Source: Verrucomicrobium spinosum DSM 4136 = JCM 18804 (GTDB lineage Bacteria > Verrucomicrobiota > Verrucomicrobiia > Verrucomicrobiales > Verrucomicrobiaceae). From it: a stretch of DNA of 64,000 nt. Position 1 is the stretch's first letter. Every line of letters begins with the position of its first letter. A program made the position numbers and the translations under genes. The notes beneath the pieces were generated by a model, which was given only the letters and a program-made list of their open reading frames with translations, was not told the origin of the DNA and ran no database searches. Below are positions 17,267 to 26,017 of the stretch, piece by piece. The DNA is taken from assembly GCF_000172155.1 (NCBI RefSeq), contig NZ_ABIZ01000001.1, positions 2,885,105 to 2,949,104 on the forward strand. The letters run 5' to 3'.

Positions 17267-17449
17267 GAGGGCTGAAAGCCCGGCCTCATAGGAGCCTTGG
17301 GCAACGCCCAAGGTTGGCGTTGGTTTAAGATGTTGAGGGCTGTAGGCCCGGGGTTATTCAGGGATGCTCTTCGTGGGCAGGCTCGATGAGGCCTGGCCTT
17401 CAGCCCTCTATGAATATTGAGATGCACACCTTGGGCGTTGCCCAAGGCT
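17267..17449. repeat. Second palindromic element with nested arms
   Basis: Two nested inverted pairs are present. 17267-17289 against 17386-17408 (GAGGGCTGAA...GGCCTCAT) has 21 of 23 positions paired. 17293-17314 against 17428-17449 is a perfect 22-bp pair built on CCTTGGGCAACGCCCAAGG, which is itself a palindrome. It fills the spacer after the repeat at 17027 and before the end of ureD. No coding potential was seen. Confidence 0.78.
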
Positions 17450-17508
17450 GTGATGATGCCGGACCTTTGGTCCTTCTGAGGCAGAGCTTCTGCATTGGCA
17501 GCCTCCTC

Positions 17509-18324
17509 TCAATACCTTCCCAGGGTCGGTTGGGCCTTTCCGCGTGCTTGGTAGATCACGGTGCGCAGGTCTTTGAGCAGCTTACGGGTGACCAGGGAGT
17601 CCCGGCAGATGGCCTTCACGGTCCAGGCATTCACGTTGCCAGCAAGCGGGGCGGATCCCAGATAGACGGAACTCACATCTCCTCCGAGGGCCTCGACCTC
17701 CGCTTGGGGAAAGGGCACGCCCTCTGGCAGGATGACGAAACACCCGAGGTAGTGGGCGAGATCAAACGGGAGGCGAAGGGACTTGAGGCTGGCGTCGTCT
17801 GGACGAAGCCGGTAACGCTCCCGGGCAATCAAGACGTCGCCTGACCACACGTCGGTATCCCAGCAGAGCTCCTCGAACTCAAAGGCCTCGCCGCGAGCGA
17901 CGCGTCCCGGGGAGAGCCACTCAAAGAAGAGAAGTTCGCCGCCGGGCGCGACCTGGATCACATTGTGCTGGCGGTAACGGGCACCGGCGTGGGGAATGAA
18001 GGGTTCCGGGTAAAACTCAAGGAAGCCTCCGGCACCCACGGTCATGGTCTGGCGGACCAGGGCGGTATCACCCTTGCGGGAGCGGTACACGCGGCTGGAA
18101 CTGGGCGTGGTCAGGACCAGAGAGGCCCCTGGATCGACGGTGAAATTCAAATTGATCTCGTCGTTGTCAAAGATGCCCGCAGTGGGATTGACGAGATTGG
18201 TCACCAGTGCACCTGCATCCACATGCGGCTTGCTCAGATGCATCGGGGCACAGAAGGACTGCTCCCGTAGGTACGGGATGCTGCCGTCCCGGAGGGCGCA
18301 AGCGAGGTGAAGGTGGCCTTTCAA
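17509..18324 (-). CDS. ureD: Urease accessory protein UreD
   Basis: UreD (UreH) is the scaffold that binds apo-urease and recruits UreF and UreG for nickel insertion. The 271-aa protein has the family features NPTAGIFDNDEINLNFTV, LTTPSSSRVYRS, GFLEFYPEPFIPHAGARY and the C-terminal CRDSLVTRKLLKDLRTVIY. The frame begins with TTG, 18 bp after ureG; homology starts almost at the first residue, so this unusual start is plausible. It is the last gene of the urease cluster, whereas in many bacteria ureD comes first. Confidence 0.92.
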   Translation of the reverse strand: MKGHLHLACALRDGSIPYLREQSFCAPMHLSKPHVDAGALVTNLVNPTAGIFDNDEINLNFTVDPGASLVLTTPSSSRVYRSRKGDTALVRQTMTVGAGGFLEFYPEPFIPHAGARYRQHNVIQVAPGGELLFFEWLSPGRVARGEAFEFEELCWDTDVWSGDVLIARERYRLRPDDASLKSLRLPFDLAHYLGCFVILPEGVPFPQAEVEALGGDVSSVYLGSAPLAGNVNAWTVKAICRDSLVTRKLLKDLRTVIYQARGKAQPTLGRY

Positions 18325-18342
18325 GGGAGGGAGGGCGGACGC

Positions 18343-19005
18343 TTACACGAAGAGATACTCACGCTTCAGCCAGCCGATGAGATCGTCTTTGCCCTTCTCC
18401 GACTTGAGGTCGGCAAACAGGAACGGCCGGTTGCCGCGCATCAGCTTGGCATCGCGATCCATCACCGCCAGATCTGCGCCCACATACGGGGCAAGGTCGG
18501 TCTTGTTGATGAGTAGCAGGTCGCTGGTGCGGATGGCCGGGCCGCCTTTGCGCGGGATCTTGTCTCCTTCGGCGACATCGATCACGTAGATGTACGCATC
18601 CACCAACTCAGGGGAGAAGGTGGCGGAAAGGTTGTCGCCGCCGCTTTCAATGAGGATCAACTGCAAATCGGGATGGCGCTTCTCCAGCTCGATGACCGCA
18701 GCCATGTTCATGCTGGTGTCATCGCGGATGGCGGTGTGAGGGCAACCGCCGGTCTCCACGCCCATGACGCGATCTGCGGTGAGGACGTTTTGCCTGATCA
18801 TGAACTCGGCGTCTTCACGGGTGTAGATGTCATTGGTGATGACCGCCATGGAGTACTCCTCCTTGAGCCACTGGCTGAGGCGCAGCACGCACATGGTTTT
18901 ACCAGAGCCCACCGGGCCGCCCACTCCGATGCGGATGGGGCGCTTGGACTCAAACTCGGACCCGTCGCTGGCAGCGGCGGGAGAAGGGGAGGCGGGGAGA
19001 GACAT
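18343..19005 (-). CDS. ureG: Urease accessory GTPase UreG
   Basis: UreG is the SIMIBI-class GTPase that delivers nickel to urease. The 220-aa protein has the P-loop GGPVGSGKT, the metal-binding [10 protein letters not shown], the switch segment [17 protein letters not shown] and the guanine-recognition NKTDL. There is no His-rich N-terminus beyond a short Ser/Ala/Pro leader of about 20 residues. It lies 18 bp after ureF and 18 bp before ureD. Confidence 0.97.
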   Translation of the reverse strand: MSLPASPSPAAASDGSEFESKRPIRIGVGGPVGSGKTMCVLRLSQWLKEEYSMAVITNDIYTREDAEFMIRQNVLTADRVMGVETGGCPHTAIRDDTSMNMAAVIELEKRHPDLQLILIESGGDNLSATFSPELVDAYIYVIDVAEGDKIPRKGGPAIRTSDLLLINKTDLAPYVGADLAVMDRDAKLMRGNRPFLFADLKSEKGKDDLIGWLKREYLFV

Positions 19006-19023
19006 GTGAGGAAGGAATGGAGT

Positions 19024-19698
19024 TTAGGAAATAAAGAGACGTTCCTGCGCTCGGGCATGGCGCATGGAGGAGATTTCCAGGAGCGGATTGAACCAGCCAA
19101 TATGGGAATTGTCCTCCACACGCATTGCGGACTCGATGTGTGGAGCCAGCGTGGCCATGGCGTGCCGTACGATGAGCTGGCAACGCTCCTGGCCCATGCG
19201 CATGAGTTTCATGGAGGCGGTGGCATAGCCGCTGAGGGTCTGCAGGCCGAAGGCGCAGCCCGCAGCAGCGGCAGGCAGGGTGCGCAATTCCAACGCACAG
19301 ATGATGAGGTGATGACAGGGGGCGTCGCGCTTGGCGTACTGCTCCAGCAGCGCGCTGTTTTCCAGCTTGTGGGCCATGACGAGGCGCCGCGATCCGAGCT
19401 GCCGGCTCGCCTGCCGCAGTTCCGCCGCGAGCTTCCAGGCTTCCAATTCGTCGTCCAGCGCGCGGACTGTATTGAGGTCTTCGGCGGCTGCTGCGGCGTG
19501 GGCGCGGGCGAGAAAGGGGAGCTCAAAGGCCTTCAAGCTGGGGATGATCTGCTCGTGCAGAAACTTCTCCAGATCTTCCGGTTTGCGGATGTAGTCGCGC
19601 TGGGTGAGCTCCTCCAGACCCATGGAATGCGCATAGGCTCCGCTGGGGAACTGGGAGTCATTGACCTGGAGCAGCCAGGGGAGCCATTCAGGAAGCAT
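19024..19698 (-). CDS. ureF: Urease accessory protein UreF
   Basis: UreF is the helical partner that couples UreG GTP hydrolysis to urease activation. The 224-aa protein begins MLPEWLPWLLQVNDSQFPSG, the conserved UreF N-terminus, continues with AYAHSMGLEEL and ends with MRHARAQERLFIS, equivalent to the usual HETQYSRLFRS-type tail. The ATG at 19698 overlaps the end of ureE by 11 bp, suggesting translational coupling. The same frame stays open upstream to 20010, but that part is the antiparallel shadow of ureE. Confidence 0.94.
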   Translation of the reverse strand: MLPEWLPWLLQVNDSQFPSGAYAHSMGLEELTQRDYIRKPEDLEKFLHEQIIPSLKAFELPFLARAHAAAAAEDLNTVRALDDELEAWKLAAELRQASRQLGSRRLVMAHKLENSALLEQYAKRDAPCHHLIICALELRTLPAAAAGCAFGLQTLSGYATASMKLMRMGQERCQLIVRHAMATLAPHIESAMRVEDNSHIGWFNPLLEISSMRHARAQERLFIS

Positions 19699-20119
19699 GG
19701 GGCACCACGCGCATGGGGTTGAAGATGGCCATCGCTTCCACGACCTTCCATTTCTCACGCTCAAAGAGCTGGGTGATGGCGGAGTCGTGGAGGATGCGAA
19801 CGCGATCCGGCAGAACCTGGATGGGGAAGTGCAGGTTGCCCACCTTCCAGCCCACCAGGGCGGCAAATTCAGGCGTGGGCGTTTCGATTTCGTAGATGAG
19901 TTCGGGCTGCTGCAGGACGACGTAGTCGTGAGTGCCGGTCTGATGGATGACGCACCCGTGATTGAGGCGGGTTTCCAGATCAAAGCCGAACTCTGTGCCG
20001 TCGGGTGCACTGATGCGCCAACGCCTCTTCAAGAACATGGCGCGCTCCACCAAGAGGTGGACCTGTTCCGCAACGGGTCTCACGGATTGGGGGGCAAGTT
20101 TGTTCTTGATGAGGATCAT
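19688..20119 (-). CDS. ureE: Urease accessory nickel metallochaperone UreE
   Basis: UreE carries nickel to the UreDFG complex. The 143-aa protein has the N-terminal peptide-binding part and the C-terminal domain segment ALVGWKVGNLHFPIQVLPDRVRIL, which contains the conserved GNxH metal-site histidine. The C-terminus ends in HAS, so the His-rich tail of enterobacterial UreE is absent, as in many species. Its stop overlaps ureF by 11 bp. The 116-bp gap to ureC on the other side contains an AGACACAAGAC word array. Confidence 0.92.
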   Translation of the reverse strand: MILIKNKLAPQSVRPVAEQVHLLVERAMFLKRRWRISAPDGTEFGFDLETRLNHGCVIHQTGTHDYVVLQQPELIYEIETPTPEFAALVGWKVGNLHFPIQVLPDRVRILHDSAITQLFEREKWKVVEAMAIFNPMRVVPHAS

Positions 20120-20235
20120 GGAAAAGACACAAGACTTGGAGACACAAGACGCAAGACCTGAGTCAGAAGGCGTTGAGGCCCGGACTGGTCAGGAAAACTT
20201 GGCATGCGCCAGGCGTGGATACCGGGGAGTGGCCT

Positions 20236-21957
20236 TTAGAACAGGAAATAACGCTGGGCCATCGGGAGGACGGCGGCAGGTTCGCAGCGGAGTTCCCGAC
20301 CGTCGGCCTTCACGGTGTAAGTCTCGGGATCCACTTCGATCTTGGGCAGGGCGTCGTTCCACAGCATGTTCGTTTTGCCGATGTTGCGGCAGTTCTTCAC
20401 GGCGCTGAGCATCTTGTTCAGGCCGAGCTTCTGGACGTTGCCGTGGGCGAGGGAGGCCTCGCTGACGAAGGTAATGTTCGTCTTGTACTTGGCGCGACCG
20501 TGAGCGGCGAACTGGGGCCGGTAGAACATGGGCTGCGGAGTGGGGATGGAGGCATTGGGATCGCCCATGTTGGCCATGGCAATCATGCCGCCCTTCAGCA
20601 CCACTTCAGGCTTCACGCCAAAGAACATCGGCTTCCACACCACGAGGTCGGCGAGCTTGCCCACCTCAATAGAACCCACCTCATGGGAGAGGCCATGGGC
20701 GATGGCGGGGTTGATCGTGTACTTGGCCACATAGCGCATGGCCCGGAAGTTGTCCGCTGCGCCGTGGGCGGGGCCGTCCAGCTTGCCAAACTGGGTCTTC
20801 ATCTTGTGTGCCGTCTGCCAGGTGCGGGTGATGACCTCACCGAGGCGGCCCATGGCCTGGCTGTCGCTGGACATCATGGAAATGGCACCCAGATCATGCA
20901 GCAGATCTTCTGCGGCGATGGTCTCCGGCCGGATGCGAGATTCGGCAAAAGCGACGTCCTCCGGAATGCGGGAATCCAGGTGGTGGCACACCATGAGCAT
21001 GTCCAGATGCTCGTCGATGGTGTTGACAGTAAAGGGGCGAGTCGGATTGGTGGAGGAGGGGAGGACATTGGCTTCTCCGCACACACGAATGATGTCCGGA
21101 GCGTGGCCACCGCCAGCGCCCTCTGAGTGAAAGGTGTGGATGGTGCGGCCCTTGAAGGCATTGAGTGTGCTTTCAACGAACCCGGCTTCATTCAGAGTGT
21201 CCGTATGGATGGCCACCTGCACGTCCAGTTCCTCCGCGACACCCAGGCAGGTGTCGATGGCGGCGGGGGTGGTGCCCCAGTCTTCATGCAGTTTCAGACC
21301 TACGGCACCCGCCAGCACCTGTTCCCGGAGGGGCGGTGCGGTGGAGCAGTTCCCCTTGCCCAAGAACCCAAGGTTCATGGGGTACTCATCGGCCGCCTCC
21401 AGCATGCGCTGCATGTACCAGATGCCGGGAGTGCACGTGGTGGCATAGGTGCCGTGGGCCGGACCGGTGCCACCGCCGATCATGGTGGTGATGCCGCTGG
21501 CCAGAGCGTGGTCAATCTGCTGCGGGCAGATGAAATGAATGTGGGTGTCGATGCCGCCAGCGGTGATAATGCAACCCTCGCCAGCAATGACTTCCGTGCC
21601 CGCGCCGATCACCATGTCGATGCCGTCCTGGAGCAGGGGGTTCCCGGCGTGACCAATGCCGACGATGCGGCCATGCTTCACACCGATGTCCGCTTTGATG
21701 ACGCCCTGCACGGCATCGATGATCAAGGCGTTGGTGATGACGAGGTCGAGACTGTCGGCATCCAGCGCCAGGGAGGACTGGGCCATGCCATCGCGGATCA
21801 CTTTGCCGCCGCCAAATTTCACCTCGTTCCCGTAGCCGCCTTTTTCAGCGATGAGGTCGCGCTCGACCTGCACAAAGAGCTCGGTGTCGGCCAGGCGCAC
21901 CTGGTCACCCGTAGTGGCACCGAACATGCTGGCGTGTTGTTTGCGAGTGATCTTCAT
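20236..21957 (-). CDS. ureC: Urease subunit alpha
   Basis: UreC is the catalytic subunit of the dinickel enzyme that hydrolyses urea to ammonia and carbamate. The 573-aa length is standard. All active-site parts are visible: [11 protein letters not shown] (two His ligands), the carbamylated lysine in GLKLHEDWG (Lys222), [16 protein letters not shown] (His ligands), the mobile-flap cysteine in MVCHHLD (Cys324) and the Asp ligand in [11 protein letters not shown]. The ATG overlaps the ureB stop by 4 bp. The enzyme should be active if nickel and the accessory proteins are supplied, and both are encoded in this cluster. Confidence 0.98.
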   Translation of the reverse strand: MKITRKQHASMFGATTGDQVRLADTELFVQVERDLIAEKGGYGNEVKFGGGKVIRDGMAQSSLALDADSLDLVITNALIIDAVQGVIKADIGVKHGRIVGIGHAGNPLLQDGIDMVIGAGTEVIAGEGCIITAGGIDTHIHFICPQQIDHALASGITTMIGGGTGPAHGTYATTCTPGIWYMQRMLEAADEYPMNLGFLGKGNCSTAPPLREQVLAGAVGLKLHEDWGTTPAAIDTCLGVAEELDVQVAIHTDTLNEAGFVESTLNAFKGRTIHTFHSEGAGGGHAPDIIRVCGEANVLPSSTNPTRPFTVNTIDEHLDMLMVCHHLDSRIPEDVAFAESRIRPETIAAEDLLHDLGAISMMSSDSQAMGRLGEVITRTWQTAHKMKTQFGKLDGPAHGAADNFRAMRYVAKYTINPAIAHGLSHEVGSIEVGKLADLVVWKPMFFGVKPEVVLKGGMIAMANMGDPNASIPTPQPMFYRPQFAAHGRAKYKTNITFVSEASLAHGNVQKLGLNKMLSAVKNCRNIGKTNMLWNDALPKIEVDPETYTVKADGRELRCEPAAVLPMAQRYFLF

Positions 21958-22283
21958 GCGTTGGCGGGAGCGGGCAGGGGACCGTTGACGAGGTTGTTGA
22001 GGCCATAGACCTCGCGTTTGCCGGCGAATGCGACGAGCTCCACCTCACGGGTGTCACCGGGCTCGAACCGCACGGCAGTGCCCGCCGCAATGTTGAGGCG
22101 GAAGCCGAGCGATGCCGGGCGGTCGAAGTGGAGGGAGGTGTTCACCTCAAAGAAGTGAAAGTGACTGCCTACCTGAATGGGTCGGTCGCCGGTGTTGGAA
22201 ACCGCTACAGTCACCGTGGCCAGGCCGACATTGGCCTCCAGGTCACCGGCACCTTCGGGATGGATGATTTCTCCGGGGATCAT
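21954..22283 (-). CDS. ureB: Urease subunit beta
   Basis: This is the 109-aa structural subunit. Diagnostic segments are [11 protein letters not shown] at the start, [21 protein letters not shown] in the middle and [21 protein letters not shown] near the end. It is separate from ureA and ureC, the usual bacterial three-subunit form. It overlaps ureC by 4 bp and follows ureA after 25 bp. Confidence 0.97.
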   Translation of the reverse strand: MIPGEIIHPEGAGDLEANVGLATVTVAVSNTGDRPIQVGSHFHFFEVNTSLHFDRPASLGFRLNIAAGTAVRFEPGDTREVELVAFAGKREVYGLNNLVNGPLPAPANA

Positions 22284-22308
22284 GAGGATGGGAGAGGAGC
22301 TCGACCAG

Positions 22309-22611
22309 CTAGCGGACGGGGTGGTGGACGGTGACGAGTTTGGTGCCGTCCGGGAAGGTGGCTTCCACCTGGATGTCGTGGATCATTTCCGCGACCCCTT
22401 CCATGACTTCATCCCGTTTCACAATGGTGGTGCCATAGCTCATGAGCTCTGCGACAGACCTGCCGTCGCGGGCACCTTCGAAGATCTCCGCCGTGATGAG
22501 CGCGATGGTCTCAGGATGATTGAGCTTCACGCCACGGTCACGGCGACGACGGGCCACATCGGCCGCCACTACCACCAAGAGCTTCTCCTGTTCGCGAGGG
22601 GAAAGGTGCAT
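22309..22611 (-). CDS. ureA: Urease subunit gamma
   Basis: This is the 100-aa smallest structural subunit. It starts [20 protein letters not shown] and contains [21 protein letters not shown] and the terminal segment [15 protein letters not shown], all typical of UreA. It is the first structural urease gene and lies 24 bp after hupE, within the same minus-strand run. Confidence 0.97.
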   Translation of the reverse strand: MHLSPREQEKLLVVVAADVARRRRDRGVKLNHPETIALITAEIFEGARDGRSVAELMSYGTTIVKRDEVMEGVAEMIHDIQVEATFPDGTKLVTVHHPVR

Positions 22612-22635
22612 GTGTCTATGAGGAGGCGGTGGAAA

Positions 22636-23247
22636 TCAGACGAAGTGAGTGGCGCAGAAGACGCAGCCAGCAGTGCCCACGGCGAGACCTGCATAACGCC
22701 AGGGGCTGGCGGTGATCTGGGCGAAAGGCAGGGTGATGATAGCCCCAAGGCTGACCACCAACAGCGTGCCCAACCACAGGCCCATGGCGAAGAGTCCGCC
22801 GGCGTTTTCCAAGCCATGCGCGTTTCCGTGCCAGAATCCGATGGCGGCGACGATGCCGAGTCGGAGAGCCTGGCTGGAGTTTTTGTACAACATCAACATC
22901 ACACCAAGGCCTAGAACGGAAAGCGCGAGACCCTGCTCAAGAAAAGGGACGCCAAGACCAGCACGGCCCACGGCAGAACCGATCGCCAGCATGCCGAGGA
23001 AGCTGGCCGCAAGAGCCAGGCCCATGCGCCTCCCCATGGCATAAGCCAGGAAGCCGATTGCGATAGCGGCCACCAAGTGGTCCAGTCCAGTAAAGGGGTG
23101 GGCGATGGCGCTGAAGAAAGACTCGGTGTCAAACTCATCCACTTGATCGCCTTCCGGATGATAGTGACCGGGGTGGGCGGAGAGGCTTTGGACGAGGGTG
23201 AGAGTGGCGAGGGGGACGGTTGTCTTGGTGAGATCGCGAAAGGTCAT
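22636..23247 (-). CDS. hupE: HupE/UreJ family nickel transporter
   Basis: The protein has about 203 aa. An N-terminal signal-like segment is followed by the family motif HPFTGLDHLVAAIAIG and about six membrane helices, including GFWHGNAHGLE with metal-ligating histidines. HupE/UreJ proteins import nickel for urease or hydrogenase; the position directly before ureABC supports urease. The ATG at 23247 (MTFRDLTKT) was preferred to an open TTG start at 23325 because it places the hydrophobic signal at the N-terminus. It lies 95 bp after urtE. Confidence 0.9.
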   Translation of the reverse strand: MTFRDLTKTTVPLATLTLVQSLSAHPGHYHPEGDQVDEFDTESFFSAIAHPFTGLDHLVAAIAIGFLAYAMGRRMGLALAASFLGMLAIGSAVGRAGLGVPFLEQGLALSVLGLGVMLMLYKNSSQALRLGIVAAIGFWHGNAHGLENAGGLFAMGLWLGTLLVVSLGAIITLPFAQITASPWRYAGLAVGTAGCVFCATHFV

Positions 23248-23342
23248 GCGAGGCAGGGATGGGAGTCTGCGGGAGTTTGAGAGATGGACTGGCGGGAGCT
23301 TGATGTGGAACGGCGCAAAAGGCAAGACCGACTGGGGCCGGG

Positions 23343-24044
23343 TCAGACGGTGAGAAACTCCTTGATCATCTCCTCGCTGAGATCCGACATTTTCCCGGCA
23401 GCAGCCACCGTGCCACGCTCCAGGATGGTGAAGACGTCGCCCAGTTCCTTGCAGAAATCGAGGTACTGCTCCACGAGCAAAATGCTCATCTGGCCCTCGG
23501 CCCGCAACATCTTGATGGCGTCGCCAATCTGGTCGATGATGTTGGGCTGGATGCCTTCTGTGGGCTCATCCAGGATGAGCAATTTGGGATTGGTGAGCAG
23601 GGCGCGACCAATGGCGAGTTGTTGCTGTTGACCACCGGAGAGCATGCCGCCCTTGCGCGGGAGGAACTCTTTGAGGATGGGAAAGAGCGTGTAAATGCGA
23701 TCCAGTTCACCATTGAGCTTCTTGCCACGGGCGATGGGGCCGATGTGGAGATTCTCCTCCACGGTCATGTGGGGGAAAATGTCGCGACCTTGTGGGACAT
23801 AAGCCAGACCCAGGTGGGCGCGTGCCTCGGGACGCATGCCCTTGAGCTCCGTGCCGGTGAGGTTGATCTGGCCCTTTTCCGCAGCCAGGAGGCCCATGAT
23901 GGACTTGAGCGTGGAGGTCTTGCCCACGCCGTTGCGTCCCATGAGGCAGAAGACGGACTTTTCCGGGATGGTGAGGTCGATGCCACGCAGGATGCGGCTG
24001 CCACCAATGGAGGCTTGAAGGCCGCTGACTTCGAGAACGTTCAT
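23343..24044 (-). CDS. urtE: Urea ABC transporter ATP-binding protein UrtE
   Basis: The protein has 233 aa and belongs to the LivF-like branch. It shows Walker A GRNGVGKT, the Q-loop region YVPQGRDIFPHMTVEENL, signature LSGGQQQQLAIGRALL and Walker B LLILDEPTEGIQPNI. The QGRDIFPHMTV and EGIQPNII wording is typical of UrtE. It should pair with UrtD to power urea uptake through UrtB and UrtC. It lies 42 bp after urtD. Confidence 0.93.
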   Translation of the reverse strand: MNVLEVSGLQASIGGSRILRGIDLTIPEKSVFCLMGRNGVGKTSTLKSIMGLLAAEKGQINLTGTELKGMRPEARAHLGLAYVPQGRDIFPHMTVEENLHIGPIARGKKLNGELDRIYTLFPILKEFLPRKGGMLSGGQQQQLAIGRALLTNPKLLILDEPTEGIQPNIIDQIGDAIKMLRAEGQMSILLVEQYLDFCKELGDVFTILERGTVAAAGKMSDLSEEMIKEFLTV

Positions 24045-24086
24045 GAAGGTGAGGGAGGAGTTCGTTCGGATGTTTGGGCTTTGGCG

Positions 24087-24854
24087 TCAGGCGGCCTTCG
24101 ACTTGCGACCGAGGTACACTTCGATCACGCGCTCGTTGCTCTGGACGAAATCCACCGAGCCTTCGCAGAGCACCGAGCCCTGGTGGAGCACCGTCACGCG
24201 GCGGTCTTTGGAGATCTGGCGCACGAAGGTCATGTCGTGCTCGATCACCACGATGGTGTGCTTGCCGGCGAGGGAGAGGAGGAGCTCCCCCGTGCGGTGT
24301 GTTTCCTCGTCCGTCATGCCGGCGGCGGGCTCATCCACCAGGAGCAGCTTTGCGTTCTGGGCCAGGAGCATGCCGATCTCCAACCACTGCTTTTGGCCGT
24401 GGGCAAGCGCACCGGCCTTCCAGTGGGCGCGGTCGGTGAGGTTGATCGTCTTGAGGATGCTCTCAATGCGGTCCTTGTCCTCGGACTTGAGCCGGTAGAA
24501 GAGGCTCTTCCACACACTGCGGGAGCCACCCAGGCTGAGCAGCAGGTTTTCAAAGACGGAGTGGTCCGTGTACACTGTGGGGGTCTGGAACTTGCGACCA
24601 ATGCCGAGGCGGTAGATCTCGTACTCGTTCTTGTGCAGCAGGTCGTGTGTTCCCTCAAACTGGAGCGTGCCCGTGTCCGGCTTGGTGCGTCCGGTGATCA
24701 GGTCCAGGAAGGTGGTCTTGCCGGCACCGTTGGGGCCGATGACGGTGCGTAGCTCACCTTCATCCAGGTAGAAAGAGAGATCGGTGATGGCCTTGAATCC
24801 AGAGAAGCTCTTGTTCAGGCCTTCGGCGGCGAGGAGGAAAGGTTTCTGGCTCAT
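24087..24854 (-). CDS. urtD: Urea ABC transporter ATP-binding protein UrtD
   Basis: The protein has 255 aa and belongs to the LivG-like branch. It shows Walker A GPNGAGKTTFLDLITG, the UrtD-like RKFQTPTVY segment, ALAHGQKQWLEIGMLLAQ in place of a canonical LSGGQ signature (usual for UrtD), and Walker B LLLVDEPAAGMTDEET. The ATG overlaps the urtC stop by 4 bp, so coupled translation is likely. Confidence 0.94.
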   Translation of the reverse strand: MSQKPFLLAAEGLNKSFSGFKAITDLSFYLDEGELRTVIGPNGAGKTTFLDLITGRTKPDTGTLQFEGTHDLLHKNEYEIYRLGIGRKFQTPTVYTDHSVFENLLLSLGGSRSVWKSLFYRLKSEDKDRIESILKTINLTDRAHWKAGALAHGQKQWLEIGMLLAQNAKLLLVDEPAAGMTDEETHRTGELLLSLAGKHTIVVIEHDMTFVRQISKDRRVTVLHQGSVLCEGSVDFVQSNERVIEVYLGRKSKAA

Positions 24855-26017
24855 TCAGCGCTGGGTGAGGAGGGGGTGCTGGGAGTGGGCTTGACCGTGA
24901 TGGCGGCGGCGGGGATCTGCGGGGCGTCTTCGTCAGCAGCCGAGCGGGACTTGTACTTCACAAAGGCATTGCGCAGTTGGAGAGGGAGACCCACCAGCCC
25001 TTTGGGCATGAAGAGCACCGCCAGGGTGAAGCCTGCGCCCAGGAAAAGCAGCCAGTAGTCCGGCATCGCACGGGTGGCCCAGCTCTGCAGGGAGTTCACC
25101 CCGATGGCACCGAGGATGGGGCCGATCAAAGTGCCGCGTCCGCCGACAGCGACCCAGACCACTGCCTCCAACGACTTTTGTGTGGTCATCTCACTGGGGT
25201 TGATGATGCCCACTTGAGTCACGAAAAGGGAACCGCCAAGCGAGGCGATGATGGCGCACAGTACGAACACGAAAAGCTTGTAGTTCGCCGCAGCGTAGCC
25301 GGAGAAAAGCACACGATTCTCGCTGTCACGCACGGCCCGTTGAATGAGTCCGAACTTGGTGGTGGTGAGCCAGCGGCAGCCCGCATAGACGCCCAGCAGC
25401 ACGATGGCGGTAACGATGAACAACGTCCGCTTCGTGCCGTCACTCCGGATGTCGGCCCCCAAGATGAATCGGAAGTCAGTGAAGCCGTTGTTGCCGCCCA
25501 TGTTCAAGTCATTGCGGAAGAACATCAGCGCCGCGCCGTAGGTCAGTGCCTGCGTGAGGATCGAGAAATAGACGCCCTTGATCCGGGAGCGGAACGCGAG
25601 GTAACCGAAGATGAAGGCAAGAATGCCTGGAATCACCACCACCATGAGCAGCGCAAACGGGAAGGAGTAGAAAGGCTTCCAGATGGCGGGAAGTTGGGTG
25701 TGGCCAAGGAACACCAGGAAGTCTGGCAAATCACTCTTGTACTGCCCCAGCTTGCCGATCATGAGCATGAGGTACATGCCCATCATATAGCCGCCCAGGG
25801 AGAAGAAGAGGGCCTGACCAAGACTCAAGAGACCTGTGTAACCCCAGAGCAAATCCACGGCGATGGCCAGGATGGCGTAGGAGAGGTACTTGCCCCAGGT
25901 GTTGAGCGTGAAGGGGCTGATCCAACCGATGGAACTGGCCAGCGGCAGGATGACGACGAGGAGGAGGGCAAAAGCAAAGAAGATGATGCTTTCGCGGCGT
26001 TGGAAGGAGCGGTTCAT
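24851..26017 (-). CDS. urtC: Urea ABC transporter permease UrtC
   Basis: The protein has 388 aa, a LivM-like permease with about ten membrane segments. Typical segments are LLWGYTGLLSLGQALFFSLG, FRSRIKGVYFSILTQALTYG, GGNNGFTDF and WVAVGGRGTLIGPILGAIGV. The ATG at 26017 (MNRSFQRRES) shares one base with the urtB stop (TGATG), which favours it over an upstream in-frame start at 26068. The last 40 residues are rich in Pro, Ser and Thr. Confidence 0.94.
   Translation of the reverse strand: MNRSFQRRESIIFFAFALLLVVILPLASSIGWISPFTLNTWGKYLSYAILAIAVDLLWGYTGLLSLGQALFFSLGGYMMGMYLMLMIGKLGQYKSDLPDFLVFLGHTQLPAIWKPFYSFPFALLMVVVIPGILAFIFGYLAFRSRIKGVYFSILTQALTYGAALMFFRNDLNMGGNNGFTDFRFILGADIRSDGTKRTLFIVTAIVLLGVYAGCRWLTTTKFGLIQRAVRDSENRVLFSGYAAANYKLFVFVLCAIIASLGGSLFVTQVGIINPSEMTTQKSLEAVVWVAVGGRGTLIGPILGAIGVNSLQSWATRAMPDYWLLFLGAGFTLAVLFMPKGLVGLPLQLRNAFVKYKSRSAADEDAPQIPAAAITVKPTPSTPSSPSAE

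Noticed and set aside
20173-21126. Plus-strand frame of 317 codons opposite ureC
   Set aside because: Antisense shadow; ureC on the minus strand has all urease active-site residues.
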